Below are positions 1 through 10,380 of a DNA stretch of 64,000 nt, piece by piece (within the stretch, counting starts at the first letter, position 1; each line of letters begins with the position of its first letter). The translations under genes and the position numbers were made by a program. The DNA is from Carallia brachiata (lineage: Eukaryota > Streptophyta > Magnoliopsida > Malpighiales > Rhizophoraceae): contig JADCRB010000114.1 in assembly GCA_021464245.1 (NCBI GenBank), forward strand, positions 3,410,001 through 3,474,000. Reading direction: 5' to 3'. A model generated the notes under the pieces. It worked only from the letters and a program-made list of their open reading frames with translations. It ran no database searches and was not told where the DNA came from.

Positions 1-1987
1 CTAAAGCTAAAAGTCTTCAGGTCCTGCTCAACAAGTGTACTGAGGCTCGAAGACTGCGAGATTGGAACACCCTGATCAAGGAGGCCGGAGCTGCCATATC
101 TACCTGCGCAGATTCAGCCCCACAAGTAAGCCTCTTAAAATCATCATCATCATTAATCAATCTAAATAATTGTGTTCTTAATTGTTAAATAGAACGACCC
201 CTTTTCTGCGTCCAAAAATCTCTCCCAACGTTAGACTAATACTCTGTTTAAATGCATACTAAAGTGGGTCTTTCTTAATTTTGTTGGGTTTCGTGGAGAT
301 ATATGCATTGCAAACTGAGGCCTTGATTAAGGTCCATAGGCACCAAGAAGCAGAAGATGTATGGAGAAAGAGTCCGAATTTTGAGGTGGATGCCTGCACT
401 AGATATTTTGGTCCCATTGGTAATGCACATTTGCTGGCAGTCCGAGCTCAGGTTGACATGGCAACTGGCAGGTTAGCCTCGTCTACTGGTAGCATAAATA
501 TCAGTCTTGCCAAATAATATGGACTATAGTTCGTATCATCTGCACGAAAAGGTAGAAAATTATATGGTTTAATTGAAAAAAAGAAAAGCAATGACTCTTA
601 ACTTTAATTGTTGCAGAACAACTCAAAAGGATAATTGCCTGGAAAAAGTGGAACCAAAAGTATAGTTTAAAAAAAGTAAGAAAGATTAAAGATGAGACAA
701 ACTTTGACCACCTACCTACCAATCGCTAACTTGCTCAAAATACCAAACAATGATTTCCAGACATTGTGGTGGTTAGCTGTAATGATTTTTTTTTTTTTTT
801 TTTTTGTTGATCTGATGTATCTGGACATTTTGATTGGAAATTAGACCCCTGTTTTAGTTTTGTCTCTCACATTTCAAGCAAGTGTTTAACCGTTAGAATT
901 TGCAGTGTTCTTATTTTCTACGAAAATTTAATATTTTTAAGATTATTAGATTATTAGTTATCTGTTGTTGACCAAATCGATTTGACTGCAATGGCACATA
1001 ATCTAATAACACGGCCAATTGCCAACTGCCCCTCTCAATATTCAAAAGATAAAAAAGCTTTTCTTTCCATGCAGAAGACAAGTTTTGGTAGCCCAATTGG
1101 TGCAGACAACTAGCTAATCATTGTTGATTATTAGGCTAATTACGCTTTGACATGACAGATTTGACGATGCTTTGGCCGCGGCACAACGAGCAACCAGGCT
1201 GGACTCCAACAATAAGCAAGCGAACGCGGTAATGAGAAGGACCAAGGCAGTCGCAGCAGCTCGATCAACTGGTAATGAACTGTTCAAGGCAGCAAAATTC
1301 CATGAGGCATGCATTGCATACAGCGAGGGACTAGAACATGATCCATACAACTCGGTGTTATTATGCAACCGAGCAGCCTGCCGTTCCAAGCTTAGCCAGT
1401 ATGAGAAATCTGTTGAGGACTGCAATGCCGCCCTTAATGTGCGCCCTGGCTATGCCAAGGCCAGACTCAGAAGAGCAGATTGTTACGCCAAGGTGACTAA
1501 CTTTTATCAATCCTCCCACTTAAACTGGAAATCGGAACTTACTTAGTCTCTTTTGAGCTGCTGTGCACATTTTGTGGTATTTTGAACTTAGTTTTCTCAC
1601 TTTTCGTTAACATCTACCTGACTAACTACTAATCATTTTTGTGTTAAAAAAAAAAAAAAACTCAATTGGTCTAATGTCAATTATATATCATGTCCTACCT
1701 TTATATATAATGTCCCCGCCTATGTTAGAGGCATAATAAAAATCCTATTCGATTGCGCATTATTAACTTCAAACGGTGATGAGGAATAAGAGAATAGTGT
1801 CCAATATTGGATTGAGTGTCTGTAGAATCTGATGTTATGTGTGTGAAAACAGTTGGGAAAATGGAAAGCGTCGGTTGAGGACTACGAGATCTTGCAAAAG
1901 GAAGCGCCGGAGGATGAAGAGGTGCTCAAGGGCTTGCAAGAGGCCAGGTCACAGCTTCAGATGCACGAGGCCGAGGATGTTTATTAA
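1..1987 (+). CDS. TTL: TTL-type tetratricopeptide-repeat protein, 3' part, lacking the C-terminal thioredoxin-like domain
   Basis: Four exons can be joined: 1-125 (continues off the left edge), 299-471, 1159-1492 and 1853-1987, with GT-AG introns and an uninterrupted frame ending in TAA at 1985-1987. The product carries TPR-type helical repeats, with stretches such as EALIKVHRHQEAEDVW, NELFKAAKFHEACIAYSEGL and NRAACRSKLSQYEKSVEDC, in the order and spacing of the plant TTL family (TPR thioredoxin-like proteins, known from osmotic-stress and brassinosteroid signalling scaffolds). In that family the segment after EDEEV leads into a ~100-residue thioredoxin-like domain. Here the reading frame ends at EAEDVY, and I see no thioredoxin-like sequence in the next ~900 bases. 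The start and N-terminal region lie outside the window. It could be a functional TPR-only paralogue or a gene truncated late in evolution. The frame upstream is clean, which argues against an old pseudogene. Family assignment is firm; functional status is not. Confidence 0.82.
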
Positions 1988-2865
1988 TTAGGACTTTGGT
2001 CCCCAAAAGCAGAAGTAATTAGCAAGTCCAAACTTGAACAAGAGAGGGACCCCATCCAGCAAAGGACATAGGAACCCACCCACTACAGCTGATCAGAAAT
2101 GTTGAGGTCCGGCTGCAACCTAAAATGGCCCACCTTTCATCCTGCATTTTGCTCCTGAGGCCGAGGAGCGCTGGAGAACAGAGCAATTATTGAACGGAAG
2201 AGAGCTAGACATTTAGGAACTATCGTGTAAAGGAAATTCTTGGCCAAATTGTTTTATTTTATTGTTATTATTTTATTTGTATAGTTGATGCTTTGGATGA
2301 TAACATTTCATTCTTTGGCAAACATGAAAGCTTGTGCCGCTGCCGCCCTTAGTTCTATGCATGTTCTTTTTGAACTGGCAATTTTTTTTTTTTTAATTTT
2401 CTTTTAAATCATAGGTTCTACCTATAAATTTTGGATGTATTTATTGCTTTATGTCGTTGAATGTTTGGCCATTCATGTTAATGAACCGTCTTTATTGTAG
2501 CACGATTTAATTTTTTTGGTGCCTTATGTTGGTTCAATGGTTTTTTTGTTAATTAGTTACGATTAAGATTCAAATTTGAAACCTTAAGTTTTGGATATCA
2601 TTCTAATATTAATTGATTTACAGTTAATTAGTAAATTAGTCTAATTGAATCTTCCATATCTAATTATAATATTATAAAGGGAAACAGTAAAGAAAGCTTC
2701 ATGTTAATCCACTCCTAATGTTAATGACAAATATTATTAGGAAAATTTTTACTTTATTTTAGCTATCATTTTATTGCACATTAACAACAAAAATTAAATT
2801 TTCATCAATTCTCTCCATCTTGCCGTTACATTGGTTTTGGTTTCTCCTTTCGCCAAGCTGATTCC
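1988..2865. other. 3' flank of the TTL gene and intergenic sequence
   Basis: The first ~300 bases after the TTL stop are moderately GC-balanced and look like 3' untranslated sequence. The rest is AT-rich. No open frame with family resemblance was seen, and no remnant of the missing thioredoxin-like domain. Confidence 0.5.
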
Positions 2866-4429
2866 GTGAAAGGTTAGAAAAGACTTCCGCTCAAGCTAAT
2901 CATAAGTCAGCAGCCGAGAAGGTTCCATGGAAGCAAAATTGAAAGCTGAACGAGTTGCAGTTGAGCGAGCATCTGCTGAGGCCATGGAACGATTATTAGA
3001 AAGGGAACTGTCTCAAAAGGCAAGAAATCGCATGAAAAGCTCTGGGCAGAGCATTCTGGTGCTTCAAGATATAATTGAACAAATTCTAATGTGGGTGTCT
3101 TTACTGTCTTTTCCTATAATTCTTTGTTGTTGTCCGTAAAGCATTGTAATTCAGTTGAGTGAAAGCCTAACAATAGAAATAACTCTTGCAGGCTCAACAG
3201 TTTCAAGAAACATGTCATTCCAGAATTGCAAGACATTCAAATTCTGCCCAAAGTGGAGATATGTCATGCTGTGATTTATGTTTATGGTCGTCAGAAGTCA
3301 GAACATCAATATCTTTATTTTTTATTAGAGAACATATTTATATTTTGCTTCCAACTAAGCCTGCTCCTAAAGTGATTATTGTTTAATCTGTGTAGTTATC
3401 TACAATACTAACAGATGTAAAGGTGCAGACAATGAATCAGGTCAAATGTTTTAAGCGTCATTAGAAAGACATCGACGGCCAGCGGAGCGTGCGGTAGGAT
3501 TCCTTCTTTGGATGCTGATATTTGGATCCAAATTTTGGACTTTTGAATGAACATTTATGTTGTGTTTATATGTTTCAGGCAAAACCTCTTGCAGAGAAGA
3601 ACATGCGAGATCTTCTTGCTTAGAAAGAACAAGTAAAAAACATGTGATGTGTTTATTTACACTAATCTGAAAAGTCCTCGATTTGTGTTTTGGACATTCT
3701 CATCATTGACTTAAATTGCATTCTCTGACAGAGACTAGCAGGAACTTTGGATGCTGAGATCAAGAGAAGGTGAAGTGGGAAGGAAAGAAATCTGTGAGCC
3801 CTACTTTCAACACTACAATATTGCTGACTTTTAATCTCTGTATGAACCTGCTTTTGTTATTGTTTTTAGCTCCAAAACATTTGAAATATTCATCATTTGA
3901 AACAAGTAAAATACTCCATTATATATATGTATTATAAAGGATCCAGTTGCTCTCACAATGAATGGATCAAGCACTAAGGTGGTTTTCTTTTTGTTTCTTT
4001 TTTTTTTTTTACTGGATTCCCTGTGCTTGCAGATCCTCAGCCCTGAGAGTGGTTGGTAGCCAATTTCGTTGACAAATCTTATATCAGCCACTGCTGTGAA
4101 CAGAGCTTACCGAAAGGCCACTCTGTGCGTGCACCTTGATACGTTACAGAAAAGAGGTGCAAGCATACAACAAAAAAGGCATGCAAGAAGGTTTTGGATC
4201 TTCTGCATGTGTGTTACAGCCTGTATCTTTTCTTTCTCCCCTATAGTGGGACTATGCTGAATTATGATTAGATTTTCTACCTTTATGGTTGCGCACGGTA
4301 CCATATTTGATCTGTTAAATCAAGGTTCAACTAAGATTATCATTCTTTGTGATGGGTTTGCTAACCATTAAAAATTAATTCTTCTGTCACCAGGAAGCTT
4401 GGAACAGATTTAGTGCTGAAGAACGGTAG
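2866..4429 (+). pseudogene. Auxilin-like (J-domain) pseudogene
   Basis: Pieces of the C-terminal half of a plant auxilin-like clathrin-uncoating protein occur in the right order. They are a charged helical region (MEAKLKAERVAVERASAEAM at 2927), ADNESG...LERHRRPAERA at ~3425, LAEKNMRDLLA at ~3590, LAGTLDAEIKR at ~3735, and the J domain (AVNRAYRKATLCVHLDTLQ) at 4090-4150, then EAWNRFSAEER ending at 4429. Intron-like gaps remain between the pieces, so this is a duplicated, not processed, copy. It is disabled: in-frame stops lie at 3452 (TAA), 3621 (TAG), 3771 (TGA), 3795 (TGA) and 4057 (TAG). There is a 1-base frameshift just after the GASIQQK stretch, and the J-domain HPD motif needed to stimulate Hsp70 reads HLD. 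Only the 3' half is detectable; the 5' half is absent or unrecognisable. Confidence 0.85.
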
Positions 4430-6104
4430 ATAGTTTCCGTCATCCTCAAGATTGCATTTACCATTGGTAAATACAAAAAAGTTGTAAGTCATGCCCCGGC
4501 ACACAAGCAAGTAATTTCTTTACACATTCCTGTGTTTATTCGTTTAAACCATTGCGCGAAAGCTTTTATAAGTATAATGTTATCTGAGCTATTGTTACCT
4601 AACCGAAGCAGAAAATTGATTATACATGTAGAAACTCAGCATATATTGATAGAATTTAGATTTTTTTTTTTTTTTCCACTTTGTTGACTTGGTAGAGCAT
4701 TGGGACAATGGCCTCGATAGGGTAAGTACATAAACTTGCATCGAAGAATTGTCTGCAGCTGTACAATTTTTGGCCGACCATTGCTTTTTGGAGCACCTAA
4801 GGACAATTAAACATATTCAAGCCTATAATTAATTTTCATAATTTTAGGTGTCTCAATATATTTTTGCAGAAGAAGCAAAAATAAGGATATATAAGAGACT
4901 TACTATAGCATGACTATGATATTTTTTGATTTTTATATTTTCAATTATATATAACATTTTTTTATTTTAAAATTCATTTCTGCATGCAATTTAAAATAAA
5001 GCTCGAGATTACAACATGATCGTTATATGATTTTGATTTTTACATTTTCAATTGTATACAATATTTGTACTTTTAATATTTATTTGTCGTATTTAGTTAA
5101 AATTTAGTTAAATTCATTTTAAATTTTAATATTACAAAATTTATTTCTTCAATTAAAAGTGTGTAAAAACAAACACGTAACTGTTCACAAAGCGCGGACT
5201 AAATTCTTGAATGCTTTTCATACAAATGAATAGGTCAGATTGAGATGATGCCTTGGACTAATGTCTCGTTAGAGAGGTGGTACATGGATCTTGTTCGGCC
5301 TCATACAGCAGCAACAGTGTTAGTCTCGTTTACATAGTCTGGGAGTACTTTCCTTCTTATTGTCCATAATCATGGTTTTTTTTTTTTTTGATGAAAAACA
5401 AAATATAAATGCACTGAGAGTCACAAGCATATGACAAATTGTTTAGAAAGCACTTAACGACTTAAAATAACTAGATAGTATGATATGTTAAAATAATTTT
5501 ATCAACTTATAGAATAATTATTTATTTTATTACTTATTTGAACTGTTTTTATAACAAATAACTATAATTAAACATCAAATTATTTTATTTTACTTGTGAA
5601 TAATTTTATAATCTTTGAGAATTTTTTAAATTCTCGTTAATTATATAAAATATTAAATAAATTTTTAATAGCTATTTAAATATGCTTAAATTATATACCA
5701 AGCATGTAATTGAGGGAGAGAGAGGGGGAGAGAGAGAGAAGGAGAAAGATAAGAGACGGTCAAGGTCAAAGGCGACAATGATAGTGCTCATAATAGTGGC
5801 AAGAATAAAGACGAGAGAAAAGATTTTGATTAATGTTATAATTATAGATGATAATTTTCATGTTATGAGATATTATTAGTTTATAAATATGAGATAGTAA
5901 TCTCATATTATTATATTCAAATAAGTTACTAAGCATGGGACGATATGGAATAAGATTAACATATTTTATATTATTTTTTAGTATATCATATATCAAATGC
6001 ATCATAACCGAACACTAATACCGTGACATGAGTATTGCATGTGACACACTTCCTCATAATTTTCTTACCTTCTTTTGTAATTATTTTTTTTTTTTCTCTA
6101 ACCT
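4430..6104. other. Intergenic, AT-rich
   Basis: No recognisable gene. It holds poly-T runs (near 4664 and 5375), long A/T-only stretches at 4900-5160 and 5500-5680, and a short GA-rich patch at 5712-5750. A 9-base inverted repeat around 5886-5910 (aatatgaga...tctcatatt) could form a small hairpin. Confidence 0.5.
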
Positions 6105-6285
6105 TAGTATTCAGAAGTTCATGGAGTTTCGACTAATCTAATTCGAGTGAGTGGACCCATTAAATGGGCAAAAACTCTTCCAACGTTTATTTTTTTCATA
6201 CACAAAACTCGAACTAGAGATCTTATTTAAAGAAAATCAAATTTCTAGTTACTTGAACCAACAGATATTGATACTTTCTTTTTGT
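6105..6285 (-). mobile_element. tRNA-derived SINE, probable
   Basis: On the minus strand the element begins with a pol III A-box-like TGGTTCAAGTAAC (6248-6260) and a B-box-like AGTTCGAGTTTT (6204-6215) at tRNA-like spacing. The body ends with a motif typical of plant SINEs (a TTAGTC-containing stretch followed by ACTCC) and an A-rich tail, seen as poly-T on the plus strand at 6085-6096. A related element with the same tail motif lies at 61558-61745 on the other strand. Family resemblance is from memory of plant SINE layout; no database match was possible. Confidence 0.5.
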
Positions 6286-7494
6286 AATTGTCATTAGCAA
6301 AAATTATGAAAGAGGGCTTGGGCCTGTAGTGGTTTATGAATGTCAAGCCCAAATTCGGACGATCTTAACTGCCCAGTTTACTAGGTTGTAACAATTACTT
6401 GCTTCAATTTCCAATTCGGGATTCCATTACTGAGATAATGAAACAAGTTCACTGAATCATTACATTTATACCTAGGCTTATGGACTAACAATTACGTATA
6501 ATAATTATTATAGATTCACTACATGCAAGGGTTGCAAGACTTATAACGATTAGAAAATAAAACCCAACGAGGAGATTACTTGTGAGATTTTTTATTTTTA
6601 ATCAATTAACAAAAGATTACTGATTAATTATTATAATTTCTTTAATGTCATAACTTTCATGATGTATTCACATGTTTAGCAACGAAGCGTTAATTCTAAA
6701 TTTAATTATGATCAGATACATAAATTTTTTTTTCATTATTTTGTTTTGTTATGCATTAAATTAGGTACGGAATCCAATTATTCTAAAACCTTTCAATCCA
6801 CAAAATTGCCAGTCAACTTAGAATTTTTTCTCCCTCTGTCGTCTTCTCGCAAACTACTTGAGTTTTATCACCTTTTTTAATTCAAATATTTGTCAGTTTA
6901 CATTTTTTTAACATGTAAAAAAGTTGTATTGCATAAATATTGGCTATTATATGTATAGATCGAGGTCGAGAGTTATTTATTGACATCCATGTTCAACCTT
7001 TTTTATAAGAATGATCTGTAATTAAAATACTAATAAGTAAGAATGAGATTTCACTATAACAAATCACAACAATTGTCATATCTAAAACTACATATCTGAC
7101 CCAGCAGCCTTCAAGTTCTCTTTGGACAGGATATCCGAGATATTTCACAATAAAAAATAAGTCTCAGAATTTAGATTCGAATCTAGAAAACACGCGGCGA
7201 ATCATCATTTAAACTTTTACATCTGAAGTTAGTTTTCATTAGGCATAGTTAAACTAATGCAAACATTACTCACTTAGATATTTGTTTTACCAATTTTTTT
7301 TATTTAAGAATAAAAATAAAAATAAGTGATTTTCATTCTCGATGTTTGCTCAAAAAAAAGTCTTATTCTCATTCCTTAAAATTTCTTTATATAAGATAAT
7401 CATCTTTCTCACATCTAAATAGTTAATAATTCGCATACTCACATCTTCTCCCTTTTATAAAATATTTTATAATAAAATAATACAAATAATGGAC

Positions 7495-7525
<31 letters not shown>

Positions 7526-8247
7526 GTTTACATATTATATTTTTTTCATAATAGTATGAAAAAAATATAATATGTAAACATTGTTATGATTATTATTAAT
7601 TATTATTATTATTATTGTAATAGTATTGGTTAAATTTTTTTTTTTCATAATAATAATAATATCTATTAGCCATTTTATTTTTAATTTTATTTGATTACGA
7701 TTTTGACTCTAATTTTAATTTTAGACAATAAACTAAACAATCACTAATTTTTATCACCATTAGTAGGAGCAGTATGAATTAATATTTTACGGTTTTGCCA
7801 GGCGACAAGCCTACCCCCTTGCATTTCAAGGTGGGAGATGATGCAGTTGTCACTTTCAACAGTCCCCCGTCGTATATCTCACACGCACAAAGATCCAAAT
7901 TAATTGACAGTCTGTCCCTCCGCAAGGGCCCGTTATCAAATATTAAATCAATCTTTACGGCCCTTTATAAATGCCAGTCCACACAAGTTGATGATTCAAA
8001 TTCCACCGGCCGAGGGTGAATTGTTATCAACAATTTTCTAATTCATAAAGCGTCATAATTAATGAGAAAAAGGACAAAACAGAGTTAAAACAGCAGAGCG
8101 CTAATAGCGTAATGACCTTTATTAACTAGTCTGACATTTTCACATGGTCACAAACAAAGGGACCCAAATTCCATACGCTCATGCATACATGTGATAGCAA
8201 TAGACATTTATAACGTTACACCCAAACGACGTCACTTAACTTTGAGT
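6286..8247. other. Intergenic, AT-rich
   Basis: No recognisable gene. A segment at 7100-7240 contains a B-box-like GATTCGAATC and may be another degenerate SINE. A long inverted repeat lies at 7497-7608 (listed separately). The 7795-8019 stretch is less AT-rich but shows no protein family. 8030-8247 is probably the 3' flank of the PLAT gene. Confidence 0.45.
7497..7608. repeat. Long inverted repeat flanked by AAT/ATT arrays (hairpin)
   Basis: Two arms of about 54 bases face each other around a centre at ~7551-7554. The inner ~27 bases are essentially perfectly complementary (left arm contains tgtttacatattatat, right arm atataatatgtaaaca). The outer parts are an AAT array on the left and an ATT array on the right, so they extend the stem. 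No coding potential. The structure resembles a fold-back or MITE remnant. Confidence 0.75.
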
Positions 8248-8926
8248 TCAGACGGCGGCAACCGATGCAATAGATTTAACCCGACCCTCACCACCTGGAC
8301 GCCGACGACGGCCATCCGGTGAGATGGATTCATAGCAATTGTTCCTGATCGCCGTTAGCTCGTATGGCGCCGCATCCAGAGCGATCCACTGCTCCACCTC
8401 GAAGTACTGCTGGGAGCACTTGCCGTGGACCCCCGTGGTTGTCAACTCGACGTAGTTGCAGTACCAGCCGGAGTGATCGCCGGAGCCGTCGGAAGTCAGG
8501 TTGAGGGCGCAGGGTGGCTCCGAAAGGCACGGTGCCCTGCCGCTGAAAATGTCGAGATTGCCCCTCTCGAAATAGTTGTAGCCGGTTCCCATGAGGCCGC
8601 CCCAGGCCTCGATGTTTGAGATCTCGACGTAGTCTCCGTACACGTCGTAGAGCCTGACGCTGATGATGGAGTCCGTACCTCCCTTGATGATCGACCCGGT
8701 CCTGATGTACATCGTGTACACGCAATCCGGATCCTGCAATTTTTTTTTTCATTTTCAAATATTTTCTTTTATTTTGTTGTTCGAAGGCGAAAGAGAAAAT
8801 CAAAACATACAGTAAAAGACGGAGAAGAAATTTGAGGGAAGGTTAAGTACTTACGCTGGAGAGGGCCATGGTGGGAAAGGAAACTAAGCAGAGGATAGAG
8901 AGAAGGAAAGCGGTGTGAGATGACAT
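8248..8926 (-). CDS. PLAT: PLAT/LH2 domain-containing secretory stress protein
   Basis: Exon 1 is 8926-8855 (24 codons) and exon 2 is 8733-8248, joined by a GTAAGT...TTGCAG intron in phase 0, giving 185 residues. Residues 1-22 form a classical signal peptide (MSSHTAFLLSILCLVSF). Mature sequence begins near DPDCVYTMYIRTGS and carries one PLAT/LH2 beta-sandwich domain (about residues 28-143), with the conserved blocks GTDSIISVRLYD, YNYFERGNLDIFSGRAPCL, LNLTSDGSGDHSGWYCNYVE and FEVEQWIALD. Length and motifs match the single-domain plant PLAT proteins (Arabidopsis PLAT1/PLAT2, ~180 residues), which are ER/secretory and linked to abiotic-stress tolerance. The tail after NNCYES is arginine/glycine-rich and poorly conserved. 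The domain is complete with no stops. A TATA box sits ~60 bases upstream of the ATG. Confidence 0.93.
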
Positions 8927-8986
8927 CTTGATTGGCTGCCGCTGTACCAGAGAGATGCGTATAGTGGGGAGCGTAGTGTTTATATC

Positions 8987-8998
8987 TGTATATATAGC
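8987..8998 (-). promoter_or_regulatory. TATA box of the PLAT gene
   Basis: On the minus strand the sequence GCTATATATACA lies ~60 bases upstream of the ATG at 8926, a usual plant TATA-to-ATG distance with a short leader. A GC-rich patch with an ACGCGC core (CAMTA-like) lies just upstream near 9023-9030. Function is inferred from position. Confidence 0.6.
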
Positions 8999-9354
8999 GA
9001 CATAGTCACGACACGGATGCGTTGACGCGCGATGTCTAAAATGGGATTGTTTGGCAAAATAAAAGAATAGGAGTAGTGCCTTTAAAAGTCTTTCAAAGAA
9101 CATTGTATCCATGTTATGTTTAGGAAGATTGTGTATAATCGGAATGGTTAAAACATGAAAAACACCTAAATAAGGAGTAGTTTTAATTTTATTCAACGCA
9201 TTAATAACACTCAAATCTAAGATTTTTTGCACGTTTATTAACGGAACATGGTGGTAGGTAATGAGTGTCCGTATCTTCTGTGTGAATTAAGGTAAAAATT
9301 GATAACCATGTCAGGCTCATCTCTATTATTAAAATTAGACTAGATAGACTTCAG

Positions 9355-9600
9355 GGTCTATGCTTTGCTTGGAGTACGGAATTTTAGAGAGTGACTATTG
9401 AGACATATTCTCAATTGGTTTGTCAAGCTGTTTCATATGATAAGGTGTCTACTCGCCTACAAGCTTCTCTTATTCGTTGCACCAAGAAATTCATGCAGAG
9501 GGATTGGTTTATTCAACTAGTTCATATTTCTTGTGAGGAAAATTAAGTTGTAAGTTGGCTTGTTTCCTTAGAACTCACTCAAAGTTTGAGACTCACTATT
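9355..9600 (+). mobile_element. LINE-derived RNase H-like fragment (degenerate)
   Basis: One frame from 9355 reads GLCFAWSTEF, stop, RVTIETYSQLVCQAVSYDK, then IRCTKKFMQRDWFIQLVHIS, CEEN, stop, VVSWLVSL. This follows the pattern of the reverse-transcriptase-associated RNase H domain of plant LINEs (acidic residue in the IET(D)S strand, the RDW...V.H..(R)E.N...D.LA segment). Two in-frame stops (near 9385 and 9544) and the loss of expected acidic residues show it is dead. No reverse transcriptase part was found next to it. Confidence 0.55.
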
Positions 9601-10380
9601 CTTAATCATCTGTTAAAAGGACTACCAAGTTTACTCACAAAAAATGTGATCGAGATTAACTTCACTAGAGATATTTTAATTTAATTTTTGACATAATTCT
9701 TCTTGTAAACCAAATAATAATAATAATAAATACCTCTTTAATAATTTATTTTCAAAATATTAAAATTGTTTGCCTTTAAACAGCCTAGAATTATTATATT
9801 ATCTATTGTATGTATAAGAAAAACAATCACTGTTGTTCAATCATGACCATACAGTGTTTAAAACATAGTTGAATTAACGAAAAGAATAAGGATGCAATTC
9901 AAATTAATGATGGAGATTAATATAAAGTAAATCAATTTTAATTAATGGCTATAATTAAAAATTGTAAAATCTATAAATAACTTACTAAATATGTACTTAT
10001 TGATCAACAAGAATAAAAAGTGAATTCATTTATCTTTTATTAATAAATATTTTAGTAATGTTTTCTTGACATTAACGGTTAAAAAAAAGGGGGGTAATCC
10101 ATGTTTTTGGATTTTTCTTATTAGCATTTTCTTTTTCTTGGCCAATCTATAGATTTGGTCCCCAAATGAATTTATGCGCTACTTCTTTTAGTATGAACGA
10201 GTTCAGACTCGTGCCATTATATTAGATCACATGGCCAGTGGTATTTATAGTCAACTTTTTATTTCGTCCGTAAAATGTCATATTTCATCTCAAACTCAGA
10301 GTCAAACAAACGAAATCTAATACTCAATAACAGCCAAGATTTAACCGAAAATGAAAAAAAAAAGCCATAAAATAGATTAA
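9601..10380. other. Intergenic, AT-rich
   Basis: No recognisable gene or repeat beyond short AAT runs near 9715 and an A-run/G-run at 10081-10095. Nothing else is supported. Confidence 0.45.

Noticed and set aside
5766..6005. 79-codon minus-strand frame
   Set aside because: AT-rich Asn/Ile/Tyr content with no domain; expected by chance.
7795..8019. 74-codon plus-strand frame in a less AT-rich patch
   Set aside because: Starts at TTG, has no family resemblance and no splice or promoter context; it lies in the 3' flank of the PLAT gene.
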